Assembly (NCBI GenBank): GCA_030141605.1 | Contig: JAQGDQ010001076.1 | Location: forward strand, 1 to 64,000 | Source: Tubiluchus corallicola | Lineage: Eukaryota; Priapulida; Priapulimorpha; Priapulimorphida; Tubiluchidae | DNA length: 64,000 nt | Direction of reading: 5' to 3' | Part shown: positions 1 to 49,724 of the stretch, piece after piece | How the letters are laid out: each line of letters starts with the position of its first letter | How positions within the stretch are numbered: position 1 is the first letter of the stretch | Made by a program: the position numbers and the translations under genes | Notes under the pieces: generated by a model | The model's input: only the letters and a program-made list of their open reading frames with translations | Told to the model about the DNA's origin: nothing | The model's database searches: none

Positions 1-139
1 GCAGCTGTGATGTTCATAAATTACCGATTAATTTTGCACTTGAGAACCGAAAGCAACTTAATTGCTTACGGAAACCTGCAGCTAGGAAATCTTAGTTTCA
101 TTTAAATTTTGCTTCATGGCTGATGCTTCTTGTTTTGGT

Positions 140-158
140 TCTAATAATAATAATAATA

Positions 159-189
<31 letters not shown>

Positions 190-453
190 TAGTGATAATA
201 ATCTTTATTTAAAGTCGGCTTTTGGGTCAACAATTAACATTAGCTCAAAGAGCTATTATCGCCGACTGTAAATAACAACCTACAACTATATAACAGAGAC
301 TATTATTACCCCACTTTTACCCTAAATACCACGCGTCAGGCAGGGCATCAGCAGGTACCATTTTTAAAGTCTTTAGTATGACCCGGCCGCTGGTTCGAAC
401 TCACGACCTCCCAGACAGAAAGCAGACGCACTACCACTAGACTAAACCGTCTG
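140..453 (-). mobile_element. tRNA-derived SINE with (AAT)n tail
   Basis: On the minus strand the 5' end is tRNA-like: an A-box-like TAGTCTAGTGGTAGTGCG near 428-446 and a B box GAGTTCGAACC at 392-402. These are RNA polymerase III internal promoter elements. A unrelated body follows, ending AAATAAAGATTATTATC and a tail of ATT triplets (140-204). Length near 300 bp fits a full-length tRNA SINE. No second copy was seen in the window. Confidence 0.8.
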
Positions 454-1362
454 TTTACATATTTGGGGTTAGAATACGGAGCTGTTTTGAATTTTATTTT
501 TAACGCTGTTACAAGGTCATTTCTTAGTTATTTGCGCCAAATTAACGGATTTATTATTAATTTTGTTAATAATCTCAGGTTATGTGTTTAAATATTACAT
601 TCTGTCACTTGCGCATTTTAAATTCTTTATTCCATTCCAGATGTGTTGAAGATTTTTTTCAATTCAATTCAATTCTATTTCAATTTATTTATCTCTTTAT
701 AGTGTTACAATAAAACATGATTAATAAAAGATCAATAAATCGCCAATAAGTTTTGAAGAATGGTTAAAATGTATAAATAGATCTAGAACTAGAGAAAGGA
801 TAGCGAAAAGACTATAAAGTCACCTAGTCTGCTATCCTTTACCGAATATAGATAAAAAGATTTTTTAGACACTGGTGGGCATTAATGTTATCAGTTTAAT
901 TTAGGAAACATTAGTAATTTTTAAAATTATGACATTTTCTTTATAATCCAGAGAAAAGAATATACATGTAGTTTAATTAGCGGGCAACAAAATAAGGTCA
1001 ATCTTGATTAAACTAAAAATAGCATTTAGATTTTATGTGAAATACAGGTCAAAATTGTTATGAAATGATAAAAACACTTTGGGTTAATAATGCTATTAAT
1101 CAACAACAGGAGTTAAATACATTTTGATTTGAGTTCAACTTCATTATTTCTAGGTTTATTGATTAAGAACAAATCTACTGACTTGGACAATAACAATAAA
1201 TAATATAATTCTCAATATACTGATAAGACAAACATTTAGCTATACAGGTTTTTTAGTAATAGTATTTTCATGGTGATTTTTGCACGTAGAGTTTGTTTAT
1301 TGGTGATTTGCTTTTTCTAAACTGTCACTCTTTTGCAAACTTGGTGTATTGATTTCTTTCAG
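454..1362. other. AT-rich sequence, no gene seen
   Basis: Low-GC sequence with many short A/T runs and no supportable exon on either strand. Probably intron of the channel gene, as exons for domains III-IV must lie to the left. Confidence 0.5.
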
Positions 1363-1503
1363 TCAAAGATCTCAATCTGTCGATCACAGTCACTGCAACG
1401 GAGTAGGTAGCATGCACACTGCCGCCTGTCCACTCAGAATGACCAAATCATTCCGTCATCACCCTCACAATAGGCACGGTTCGGTTTCGAGCCATCGTTC
1501 TCG
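1363..1503 (+). other. Exon-like coding segment on the opposite strand
   Basis: On the plus strand a good acceptor (ttgatttctttcag|T) and donor (TCG|gtatgc) bound 141 nt that read QRSQSVDHSHCNGVGSMHT, AACPLRMTKSFRHHPHNRHG and SVSSHRSR without stops. The segment is more GC-rich than its surroundings. Its entry phase (2) is what exon 16 would need, and DHSHCNG resembles EHQDCNG in the vertebrate Cav3.1 II-III linker, yet it lies on the opposite strand to the gene. It could be an inverted piece of the channel gene, an exon of an unrelated plus-strand gene, or chance. Confidence 0.4.
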
Positions 1504-1612
1504 GTATGCTCTCCGTTTTTTTTGTCTAAACATTTGAAATTTAGGGCCCGTCCTGTTTGCCAACTAAGGATCAGTGAAATTAAACATTAGTACAGATATT
1601 CTGTTGATATTG

Positions 1613-2350
1613 TTTAGTTTAAACATTAAATTATAGGATTGGATCAGACAGTTTGAACAACATGATTTAGGATCCTCACCACAACAGACTTTATACACAC
1701 TATTTACAAAAACATTTACAGTAAGAATAGACTATAACTATACAAGCTGACAAGTTTTACTACAAGATTACATTAGATATTAGTAACATTTACAGTAAGA
1801 ATAGACTATAACTACACAAGCTGACAAGTTTCACTACAAGATTACATTAGATATTAGTAACATTTACAGTAAGAATAGACTATAACTACACAAGCTGACA
1901 AGTTTTACTACAAGATTACATTAGACATTAGTAACATTTACAGTAAGAATAGACTATAACTACACAAGCTGACAAGTTTTACTACAAGATTACATTAGAC
2001 ATTAGTAACATTTACAGTAAGAATAGACTATAACTGCACAAGCTGACAAGTTTTACTACAAGATTACATTAGACATTAGTAACATTTACAGTAAGAATAG
2101 ACTATAACTACACAAGCTGACAAGTTTTACTACAAGATTACATTAGACATTAGTAACATTTACAGTAAGAATAGACTATAACTACACAAGCTGACAAGTT
2201 TTACTACAAGATTACATTAGACATTAGTAACATTTCCAGTAAGAATAGACTATAACTACACAAGCTGACAAGTTTTACTACAAGATTACATTAGACATTA
2301 GTAACATTTACAGTAAGAATAGACTATAACTACACAAGCTGACAAGTTAG
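1613..2350 (+). repeat. Dispersed repeat with internal 74-bp tandem array (left copy)
   Basis: A unique lead (TTTAGTTTAAACAT, then TAGGATTGGATCAGACAG, GATTTAGGATCCTC and CACAACAGACTTTA) precedes about 8.6 copies of a 74-bp unit containing TTACAGTAAGAATAGACTAT and CACAAGCTGACAAG. The same lead and unit recur in the same orientation at 63460-64000. Confidence 0.9.
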
Positions 2351-2363
2351 ATAAGTCATCTAC

Positions 2364-39548
<37,185 letters not shown>

Positions 39549-39571
39549 GTGCATCGAAGTTAAGGAAAAAT
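39549..39571 (-). promoter_or_regulatory. U12-type (minor spliceosome) AC acceptor with branch point
   Basis: On the minus strand the intron ends TTTTTCCTTAAC-TTCGATGCAC before TTGGTTTG. TTCCTTAAC matches the U12 branch-point consensus exactly, and the branch adenosine lies about 11 nt before the AC, the spacing normal for U12 introns. Minor AT-AC introns are an established conserved feature of voltage-gated sodium and calcium channel genes. The matching ATATCC donor of the upstream exon was not found in the window. Confidence 0.85.
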
Positions 39572-42265
39572 ACTGAATACAGTAAGACTATAAAGTGTCT
39601 ACAGTGTGTGTAACACTATTTAGGCCTAAATAGTAGCACTGGAGGATAATAAATTACAAGTTCATTCAAAATTTGGTTAACCTACTGCTAGAAGAACGCA
39701 CAAGCTAATAAACCAAATTATTTATTTTTCCCAAAACAAAAAGCAATTATACAAACAACATTCTAAGTAACTTAGAATATATAAGACGTTTTCCGAGACT
39801 GCAATCGACTCAATCATATATAAATCACATAATCGCAATCGGTTATAAAAATAAAAACAATCGTGTGTTAGTAAAGCGAGTCATTATAGGCCTACTTAGA
39901 ATTCTATTACCTGCTAGCCTACTAATTACTATACTATAGTAGTACTAGTAGTGCCAGTTAGCACTAACGGCATACCAGCTAGCTACTGCACCCCCTAACT
40001 CTTTCCTTTATGCATAATTTATCCTTTTTAATTAATAACTAGATCAATAAGTCTACTTGTATTCTGGTGTAAATGAGGAGATAAATAAAATATCTATGTC
40101 TATACTGTTATTCGTTTTAGACAATGATAAAGCAATTATCTAGCGAAAGATTACCTTAAGCCAGCATTTCAAATGAATCAAACTGAAACTACACATATTT
40201 AAGTTTCAACGCGGCGAGAAGAATATTAATTTCTCTTTCGTAGGCGGTTATTGTGACCACCAAAACTGTGACGGACATCTTTCCTTCGCGAAGACGGCAA
40301 AGGACTTGGTTTAAATAGTTTTATTTATCGTACACTTTTTTCAGCTTTCCCTTCAGATACCTTTATAGTTTGTCCCAGCCTCATTTTTGAATCGCAAATT
40401 TTTCTACTACAAAAATTGTTATCACTGTTTTACAATAGTTATTGATTTATGATAGTTCCTCCAGGACTTTGTAACTAATGGTGTATGAAGGAAAAAGCGG
40501 TTTTTGACCAATTTATCATCAAAAACAACACTAGCGTTCTTGTCAGCAGTCTTTGCCACTTTCCAGCATTAGCAGGAAACAATATGGTGACATATACGAC
40601 AAACGTTTAAACTAGTTGTAGATAATCTATTTTTGTACATTGTATTTTACGGTTTGCATTATTTTGCCAAAAACATCATAGAATGATCATGTTAATAATT
40701 ATAATGATCATTTTGCTGTACCCATAGACAATGTCTTATCCCCAGCCTTTAGTAAGCGCGAAGCACGAATAACTAGACTTTAAAGAAAAACGATAGTTCT
40801 GGAAGAATAACTAAAATCATGTCCTAGTAATTAATTCAATAGCATGGCATAGCGCATACAGAGGCTTTTTAATCTGCAACTCATTTTATTCGAATTCATT
40901 TTAATAACTACATCTCAATATTTAAAGGTTTTTAAAGGACCAGTAAAGAACAACCAATCACTTGCATTAATTTACTCATGAAACTCGGGTCAGGATCAAA
41001 TTTATTATTAATCGGGCCAACAAACATTAGATCAATACCTGCAATGATTTATTGTTAGTAATAAATCTTAAATACCATCAGTAATGTTGACACAAATGTA
41101 AGTCTTCGATCTACACAGCATAATAGTTGATCGGTAATAACTGTAGTAACTGGGCTTTCATTAATAGTAAATATAAATATACCAAGAATATTAATATAGT
41201 AAATATTATTAAAAATGCGACAGAAGAAAGATTTTATACTCTTTCGTTTGTCTTTACAACCATCCGACATTGATGTAATTCCTGGATCACGATACGGAAA
41301 AGTCGTGAATCATTCTCTTTATAAACACCATTCTCACGTAAGTCCTTCACCAGGGAATCACTTGTTGAGGAAATATTGCGAGTAATAGTCACAAGATGAT
41401 ATTATGGGCATTATAGTTATACGATTACGATTTAGCAGCTAATGCAAACGCGATCATATCAAACCTAACGAACATCCGTCAACGTGTTAGAATAATGAGA
41501 CTTAAAACGTAGAAGGAAACAAAAATGGCTACATAACCACAATGAGACTTTGCAAAGACAGCAAACACAAAAGGAAAACGACCTCGAAGAATCAGTAAAT
41601 CCTTCCAGCTCTGTTGATAAATGCCATAAATTAGCTGTACGTCTCTTTTATTCGTGGAAAATTTATTCATCAACAGACAATAATAACAATCCCCTTAATT
41701 AAGGGCAAGCGGCCATAAGAGAGACTGGTGGTATTAGGAATCAGATTAAGGTATTTAAAGTAGTTTTAGTGTAATGCACTGTGTGAAGCTTTAGTGTAGC
41801 GCATTGTCTGTTACTTATTTTCATTTTTATGTTATTATTTTGCAGATACTAACTTGCACACAGCAGTTTTGCATAAAGCAGCGTATCACGTTTAATTTTT
41901 ACTGCAAATTAGCAGTAACATTGATGGTTAATCCTCAATGCTTGCACTTTACGGTAAATGGTTAGAAAGAATTCTTTATAAAAGTTTTAAAAAAGAGAAA
42001 ATTTTCACAGACCATTATTTTTTATAATGTTCAAAGTTATTTTTTAGCAAAAATCCGCTTCAGCAGGCCCAACAGCAAAGTGTAATTATATTATTAAAAT
42101 TCTAACCAGAAAAACTGTAAAACTAGGTTGTCATGGCAACAAGAAGCTGTTATAATAGCTTGCATGCGCTAAGCATAAAAAAGATTATGAACTTTCGCGT
42201 CAATTTGTTTTTCTAACCTTTTAGCGATTAATTAACATTAACGGAGATCAACTTTCACAAGTCAC
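39572..42265. other. AT-rich sequence upstream of exon 1, no exon found
   Basis: Either the U12-type first intron or its upstream part. I looked for a minus-strand exon ending just before ATATCC and encoding the region before NPWFER, and did not find one. Short minus-strand frames at 41055-41270 and 41479-41673 show no domain. Confidence 0.4.
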
Positions 42266-42269
42266 GTAA

Positions 42270-43330
42270 AATGGTTAAAGCACAAGTAAACCTTCCACTT
42301 ACATAAACGTTGAAAAATTCGTCTCGAAATTTTATACCACTTACATACTGCCTTCTTTCATGCAGGGCTTGCATCGGCAGTAACGCTGTATAAAACTTGT
42401 AAATTTAACTCCCGCGATGACCAATAGGCGCAGCCGTTTTAATGGTAGGTCGTTTGAAACAAGTTTAGATAACATTAAGTAAAGTTTGAAAAAATAATCA
42501 GAGCATTCGTAGCATACATGTTGCTAACTAAGTGAAATTTTAAATTACTGTATTTTGTCAATAAGATTAAAAATACGTTTTTGGCTAATATATATATATA
42601 TATATACTGTATGTACGATTAAAATCATGTTTACGCCAATTGGTGAAATGTCGCTGACTCATCCTCCAGGGTGCACCACTCATTAGCCAAAAAACGTATT
42701 TTTAATCTTATTGACAAAATACAGTAATATAAATACAAAATATATATATAACCGACGAGGCTACAGATGCAACGACCACACCATTCTCGATGATTTGTAC
42801 GTCAAATGAAAGTCTCCACCCATCGGTTCGGGCCTGGGGGCTTATTTTTTGAATCGGGACCACCAGGAGGAACGGGGGCGAAAAACCTCCAAAAATGGCC
42901 ATATTTGCCCATTTTTTTGCAAAGCTTATACCTCTTATTTCTAGAGAACCGGCTTAGGCCGCGGGTGTCATTATTATTTCTAATAACGTAGGCCTTTCCA
43001 GCAGATAGGCGAAACGCTAAGTAATACAGATTTGCACGGACAAGATTTTTGGGACATAATTTGACATTGTCTTTTCTTCCACTGATTTACGTTGTACGTA
43101 AGTGACGTCATATAATGGCGCGTCGGAACAGTGTTGTGGGAGATATAAAATGAAAACAAACAAAAATTCCTCTTAACGCGAGCGTGATATACGCATAAAA
43201 TTGCTGTAAAATTCAAGGCGATTTTTCTGAAACCCGCTTCAGGTTTTCTTAAGCCGCTGATAACTAATTCTTGAAAGATAAAATTACCTTCTCTGCCACA
43301 GATCGTGCCTTACACACATTGGGACAAAAA
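42270..43330 (+). repeat. ~700-bp dispersed family, copy 1, split by a nested repeat
   Basis: Left half 42270-42590 (CCACTTACATAAACGTTGAA, TGCAGGGCTTGCATCGGCAG, AATGGTAGGTCGTTTGAAAC) and right half 42985-43330 (GGCGAAACGCTAAGTAATAC, GGCGATTTTTCTGAAACC) match continuous copies at 52370-53085 and 56540-57235. Between them lie an inverted repeat of the family's central part and a reverse copy of the 17841 repeat (42728-42960). Confidence 0.8.
42544..42728. repeat. Near-perfect 46/47-bp inverted repeat
   Basis: ATTACTGTATTTTGTCAATA...TTTTTGGCTAAT at 42544-42589 is mirrored at 42682-42728 with one extra base. The loop holds a (TA)n tract and CACTCATTAG/CCTCCAGGGTGCACC. Likely a duplicated inverted end of the 700-bp family. 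Confidence 0.9.
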
Positions 43331-45205
43331 ATTCTTTAGATAATTTTAGCTGGTTACTTTAAATCGTTTCTCTTCATTATAACATGGACCTATATCTCAT
43401 ACGAGATATCTCATATCTCTACAGATCTCACGAGCGAAAAAGAATTCTGAGTCAGCAAAATTACAGACGTTTAAATAATGTTTATTTGGTGCCTGAGATA
43501 TAATCTTGCCATTTAGTTGCGTATTTGCTACGTAATGCGCAATATTACGCAAGTTATTTCTGTTGTAAAAGCGTTTCACTGTCTAATTAAGCGTTTACGA
43601 TTGGTGCGAAATTGTTGGCAGGCTGTTATGCGAAAAAAATCACGTTTTGCGGGTATGATAACACAGTATGATAACACGTACAGATCAGAGAGACTATCAT
43701 GCATATTTATTAAAGCTATAAAAAACGTAAGCGTTACGAAACTGGAATTTAATGCATAAGAACATACATAGGCATCACAATCTCAAGGAAGCCGTGCTAC
43801 AGGAATACTTGGCTTCATGTCCGTTTCGCGCTCAAAGGACTATTTTATTTTTACTTTGTTTTTGTTTTGCTGATACCAGATGGCAACAGGTGCGGCGCAC
43901 ATGGCTGTGCTTGTCACGTGACACGATTTTTTCTTTAATTATTTTCAGTCATGAAATCGAAAGGGAAACAAATCTGCGCTGTTTTATTTCACTGAAATCC
44001 ATGCACAGCTGCATGCTAGACCAATTTCATTTAGTTATTACAATCAATCATTGCTTACGTCATCGTTCTATTCAAACAATCACGATACTTGCTTTTCTGA
44101 CCGGGCATATTTTTCTTTTTCGTGCTCCAACCTAATACCGACTGTATTGTTTTACAGTAAACTTTCAATTCATACAAGACCTATTTGTCATAATAAAACT
44201 GCGCGAGCGACTATAAAAATATAAATTGCATTTATTTTATTTTATGGCGATTCACATTTTTACTGCAAGCTCTGATTAATGGGCTCTACTGATGACATTT
44301 TTAGCTTTGAAGGTCAGACGCTCCGCTAGAAAATTTCGCCACTAGAAAATTGCTTGTACAATAAAGATTAAATCATCTAATATCAGAAACATGAAGTGAT
44401 AGACTTATATTGCGTTTAGCAACATAATTATACTAGATTACATGGCCGATTGGTCAAGAGTCCCATAGTATTAAGTTCAAGACTAGCGGCTGCCAATGCC
44501 AGGGTAACATACCCTATGTGTGCCGTTTTGTGCAAGTCGCTAAATAGCCGTTAGTCCTAACCAGTGGCGGCTCGTGTATAGGTACTGTAGTACTGCAGCA
44601 CCCCCTGTTTTCACTCACTAACTTTTGGTCAGCACCGTTAAACTGGTGCATTGTATCAATTTCATTCTTTTTTTCCATATACACGTTTTTCTACACTATA
44701 ACCATTGTGAATAACAACTGAACGCATTAAGTATGTTATCAACGAAGTGTGAATCACTTTTATGTTCCCCAATGTTCATTTACTGAGGGCTTCACGTGCC
44801 TGTAAATTATCCTGCAGCCGAGGCAGCTGCAAATGCTGGCTAATCATCCATGCATTCTTGTCGACCGACTGACCAAATAGGTCCTTAACATACGTGTGTG
44901 GCAAACGTAATAATTATATTAACGGCGAAGTCGAGTGAGAGGCATGCGGCTTGGGTTTCCTTCAATCATCACCAAAAGAAAGCCGATTAAATTGAATAGC
45001 TGACGAGAGGCCGATCGATGATTAATTATCTGCTGTACCTATAACGTGTACTGTAACCGGTTGGCTTCGTTGATGAAGCCACCTGTCAAGCTTGGCGAAA
45101 ATTAAATGGTTTCGTTCTTGGCAAAACTTGAGAGTGAAGAGACGTGAGTGTTGCAAATGACGAAGCGTTTTAAAGCATCAAATTATGACAACGATTATGA
45201 CAACA
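43331..45205. other. Sequence with no supported gene; possible transposon end at 44570
   Basis: CCAGTGGCGGCTCGTGTATA at 44571 resembles a common transposon terminus, but no partner end was seen. Open frames at 43517-43759 and 43752-44135 lack domains. Confidence 0.4.
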
Positions 45206-45211
45206 ATCTTT

Positions 45212-45288
45212 ACAACATGCAATTATGACGTCATTAAAGCGTCAACATGCAATTATGACGCTTTAGTGACGTCATAATTGCATGTTGT
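45212..45288. repeat. 32-bp-arm hairpin with paired CRE-like TGACGTCA
   Basis: Arms 45212-45243 and 45257-45288 (ACAACATGCAATTATGACGT + CATTAAAGCGTC and its complement) differ at one base. Each arm has TGACGTCA, the cAMP-response-element palindrome. The loop, AACATGCAATTAT, repeats part of the arm. Confidence 0.9.
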
Positions 45289-46052
45289 AGTGGGTGCATA
45301 GGCCCTTTTTTGGTTTTAATTTAGTTCTCAATTACTGCCACGGTGCTGCCACCTGTTTGTTTATTTAGTAGGCTTTTTACCTTTTACAGTAGTCACTCTT
45401 TTAAAATTGAAGCACCTAATATCCTTGAATACATTGGCATTTTGGCCTTTCGTGAGCTATAGCTGTAGTAGTTGTACGACATTTTACCCGTCTTTTGATT
45501 CTCTCCGCCATTGCTCTATTTTTCTGACTGTGATGAGCATTATGACCGTAAATTTCTTACGAATTTATTTTTGTGACGTCGCTGTTCTTAAGGCTACTTG
45601 GAATTCTCATTCCTGTCTTTGTAACTGTTAAAGGCTCTAACAACGTAAGTTATTGTTAATTAATTTCAATATAGTCTACATAATTTTTATATCAGTTCTT
45701 AGTTATAGAAATACATTGAATCATGCAACTAATCTTCTTCTATTCAATGCAAATTAAACTAATTGTTAATAATTGTATTTCAGAATAAAGAAACTTTTGG
45801 CCAACACGTTAAACTGGTGTTTTGCATCCATTTCACTCTCTATGTTACTACACGCAGTTGACTGGTTTGGGAAACTTAACGCAGTCAATAGGACAATTCT
45901 ATGAGAGCTTCTTGACCCGCAGAATTACAAAAACGCTGCAATAATAATAGTCCGTATTTAAAGCAAACGACATGAATTCTTGATGCAAAACTTAATGATG
46001 ATTATTGATTAAGAACTTCTAATAAATTAATAAGTTCCAAACTGCCATTTTC

Positions 46053-46600
46053 ATGAACAAATTCTCTCATAAATTATTGCCTCCCTTATTTACTGATTAT
46101 TTTTGTTTGAATGCTGAGATACATAATTACGGCACACGTTATAGGCTGAACTATCACTACATACAGTGCAAGACTAATGTTAGAAAATTTTCTATTAAAT
46201 ACAATTGCCCTTACATATGGAATTCAATTGCTCCAGCTATTAAAAATGCCAACTCGCTGTCCATATTTAAAATAAAAATTATAAATTAAACTTACTTGAA
46301 ACATATAACTGATCACTCAATCATGATTTGTCGTTTTTCATTTTCAAAAACTTCCCCTCTAGTATAATAATATTTTTATTACTTCCCACCCGTATTTACA
46401 TTTGTATATGTTGTAATATTGTATCTGTATATATTGTAATTTTTTTCGTAACTAATTCTAGTGGCCTACCATAAGCTAGCTTCTTAGGTCTCTAGCCCAG
46501 AATTCATGAATTGTATCATATTTTTGTATTATATTTTGATTATCGATGCACATGTAATGTATATGTTTATTGCGAAATAAATCTATTAAATCTAACTAAT
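46053..46600 (+). pseudogene. LINE reverse transcriptase C-terminus with 3' UTR
   Basis: Frame of 78 codons: FTDYFCLNAEIHNYGTRYRL, NYHYIQCKTNVRKFSIKYN, CPYIWNSIAPAIKNANSLSI, FKIKIIN-stop. HNYGTR...WNSIP-like...SLS.FK is the ORF2 end of Jockey/CR1-type LINEs. The 3' UTR runs to AATAAATCTATTAAATCTAA. 5'-truncated. Confidence 0.8.
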
Positions 46601-47279
46601 GCTTATACTTAATGTATGTCAATCTTCTATCATGATTAAATTATTTATGTTCGCACAGTAACCGATACTCGGTGTGGTCTTCAAACACTTCGACGTTTTT
46701 TATGATTTTGGTCCTAGAAAGATTTTTCACATATGGCATAATAATATAGGCCAATGTTAGGGAAATCAAGCGTTAAAAAATCAGGTCACACTAATCTAGT
46801 TAAATTCAACGTTTACGAAGTTTGATGTAAACAAATTTATTCATCGTATCCGCTCGTGTTATTGATCAGCGCCTGTTCACGACTTCAAGAATGCACCATT
46901 GCACCCTTGCACCCTTTCAAGTTGCGCCGTAATGATGTTTTTATAATGATTACTTGATAAACGTGAACAATTAGTAAGATCTCTGGAGATTTCAATTACT
47001 GCTAGATCGATGAGTAAGTTTATCAGCCTTTGCAAATTCTGTTTTATCTAATCAAAACAGAGTTACTGGTTGCACCAAAACTTTACAACATTCCAAAAGC
47101 TAATTGCTCTGGGAGTATGTTGAACTTTTGCCTTTTAACATTCGATAAACGTCATGTGGAAGAAATGATCAGCTGTTGCATTGCAACAACCTTTTCTTCT
47201 TAAACTTTTCCGTGTTTTTACGGACAGTAGACCCGTGTAAATGCTTATTTCACCATGTTTTTTCGTCATCACCTTCTAG
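46601..47279. other. Sequence with no gene seen
   Basis: AT-rich, nothing recognised on either strand. Confidence 0.4.
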
Positions 47280-47515
47280 AGGACAAGAAAAGGGGTACCC
47301 GAAGTAGGATTCAGAAAAATCGCCTTAAAAATTATACTACTTTAGAACATTTTTATGCATATATCGCGAATGGCGTGAAAAGAAAGTTTTGTTTGTTTTG
47401 TATGAGATATGTACGCCGTTTCGTATGAGATATGATACACGTTATAATGAAGAGAAAAGAATTTAAAATAACTAGCTAAAATTATCTAAAGAATTTTTTG
47501 TCCCAATATATATAT
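47280..47515 (-). repeat. Fragment of the ~700-bp family, reverse orientation
   Basis: GGGGTACCCGAAGTAGGATT + CAGAAAAATCGCCTT is the reverse complement of the family's right end (AAGGCGATTTTTCTGAAACC, TTCAGGTACCCC). Confidence 0.7.
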
Positions 47516-48256
47516 GCTTATTGACTGATTAAACGATAGTCGAACATGATATTTTAGTTCAGTCCATAGATCACTACAAGAAAGGACTTTTGATCATATA
47601 ACATGATCATTACTGTCCAAAAACAGCTCAAGGGTTATTTACAAATTCACGATAAACACTTTAGATCACATAACGTGATCATTACTGCCCAAAAATCGCT
47701 AAAGAGTTATTTACAAATTCACAATATGACAATGGGTTTCCATTGATACAAGATTCGCTTTAATATGTGAGTCTCCACGACTGGTTTTAGGGTGCGACCC
47801 TGACTGGGGTTCCAGACCCTGTTGCAGATTATCATAGCGTAAACAGCCCGAAGGAAAGATCCCGTAATATCAACCACGTGTATTGCAATTTTAGCAGAGC
47901 CCAGCCCGTGAAGCCAGACACACTGTATTCACATATCATCGCGTTACCTGCAGCTAATCAATATACATGGTTGAATCCCTAACACGATGATTGATGGGAC
48001 AATGGAACAGTTGCTTCCTGTAACGGCGACTTCGATTTCTTTTCAGCTGAAAGATTATAATCGATCTCACGCAGGTTTCCCTTTCACCCCGCTAATCACT
48101 TCTCAATCGCATCGCCCGAAGAAGCCAGCACTGGCTAATCGGGCTTCATTCGTACTGCCGCTTGTATTCTTCATTTGACTACAGCGCAATCTGACAAAGT
48201 TAAATGAATAATAATATCAAACTGCATTGTTCTGTAATTAGCACCAATCATATAAA
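47516..48256. other. Sequence with a two-copy ~90-bp duplication, no gene
   Basis: GATCATTACTGYCCAAAAA and AGTTATTTACAAATTCAC occur twice around 47600-47730. The rest is unique. No supported exon. Confidence 0.45.
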
Positions 48257-48930
<674 letters not shown>

Positions 48931-48934
48931 ATGT

Positions 48935-49150
48935 AACAGGTATCTTAAAACATAATCTTTAAATGAGTTCTTAACCTTTAATTTTACATTTTCGTTTAGA
49001 TCTACAGTACAACCATATTTAAATCTTAAATTTACTTGACTGTTATTTACATAGTAGCATAGCTTTGGAATTCTCAATGTGCAAGACTTTGCAATTTTTC
49101 TCACGCGATTTAATTTTCGACTATCTATTAAATAATTCGCAGGCATTGTG
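48935..49150 (-). repeat. Conserved minus-strand segment, copy 1
   Basis: Reads RKIAKSCTLRIPKLCYYVNN, SQVNLRFKYGCTVDLNENVK and LKVKNSFKDYVLRYLL on the minus strand; a near-identical segment is at 52033-52221. Both are followed by simple repeats. The preserved frame suggests the C-terminus of a transposon protein, family not recognised. Confidence 0.6.
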
Positions 49151-49724
49151 CCAAAAAATACATTAACAATTCTACGCTTTCATTTTGTCTAAAACCGAAT
49201 ATTTTTTATAAGCAGTGTTCCATTTTACCCTAATGGCATTAATTTCATTGTTTGAAATGTCCCAAATTTTTAATCCGTATAATAAAATTAGTAGACAATA
49301 TGTATTTATCAGAGTCTTATCTACTATGGCATTACAATTATGGCGATAATGGAGATGTTCTCATATATATGACAGGTATTTTCTCTGCTGATTGTAGAAA
49401 TTGTAAAAGAACATTGTACATCAGAAAAAACTCTTTTGTAAGGAAAGCATTTACTGATTACCACGAAAAATTAATCTATCGACAGTTTTTTGCAGGTCAA
49501 GTGCATTTTCTTGCGCAGCAGAGGAAGTAGAACATCAATCTTTCCTTTTTACTCGATACCATTTGCTCGTAAAGCCTCGTAATTCTTGCTATAAAAACGT
49601 TAGCATAATTAAGCAAATGCAGTCTAGGCTTTTAGGAAAAGCTGTGAATATTAGAACAGCATTCGAAGGTAGATTTCAATTCATAAAACGAGTAGGAAAC
49701 TTGTTAATCAACAAAACTATTGGA
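49151..49724. other. Unassigned sequence with a 92-codon frame
   Basis: Plus-strand frame 49252-49530 contains FSADCRNCKRTLYIRKNSF and no domain I recognise. It lies between two transposon-like repeats and may be a remnant. Confidence 0.3.

Noticed and set aside
390-455. tRNA gene on the minus strand
   Set aside because: A and B boxes are present, but the sequence does not close into a full cloverleaf acceptor stem and it continues into a SINE body with a triplet tail.
43752-44135. 127-codon plus-strand frame
   Set aside because: No domain, no conserved motif and no splice or promoter context; a frame of this length is possible by chance in 64 kb.
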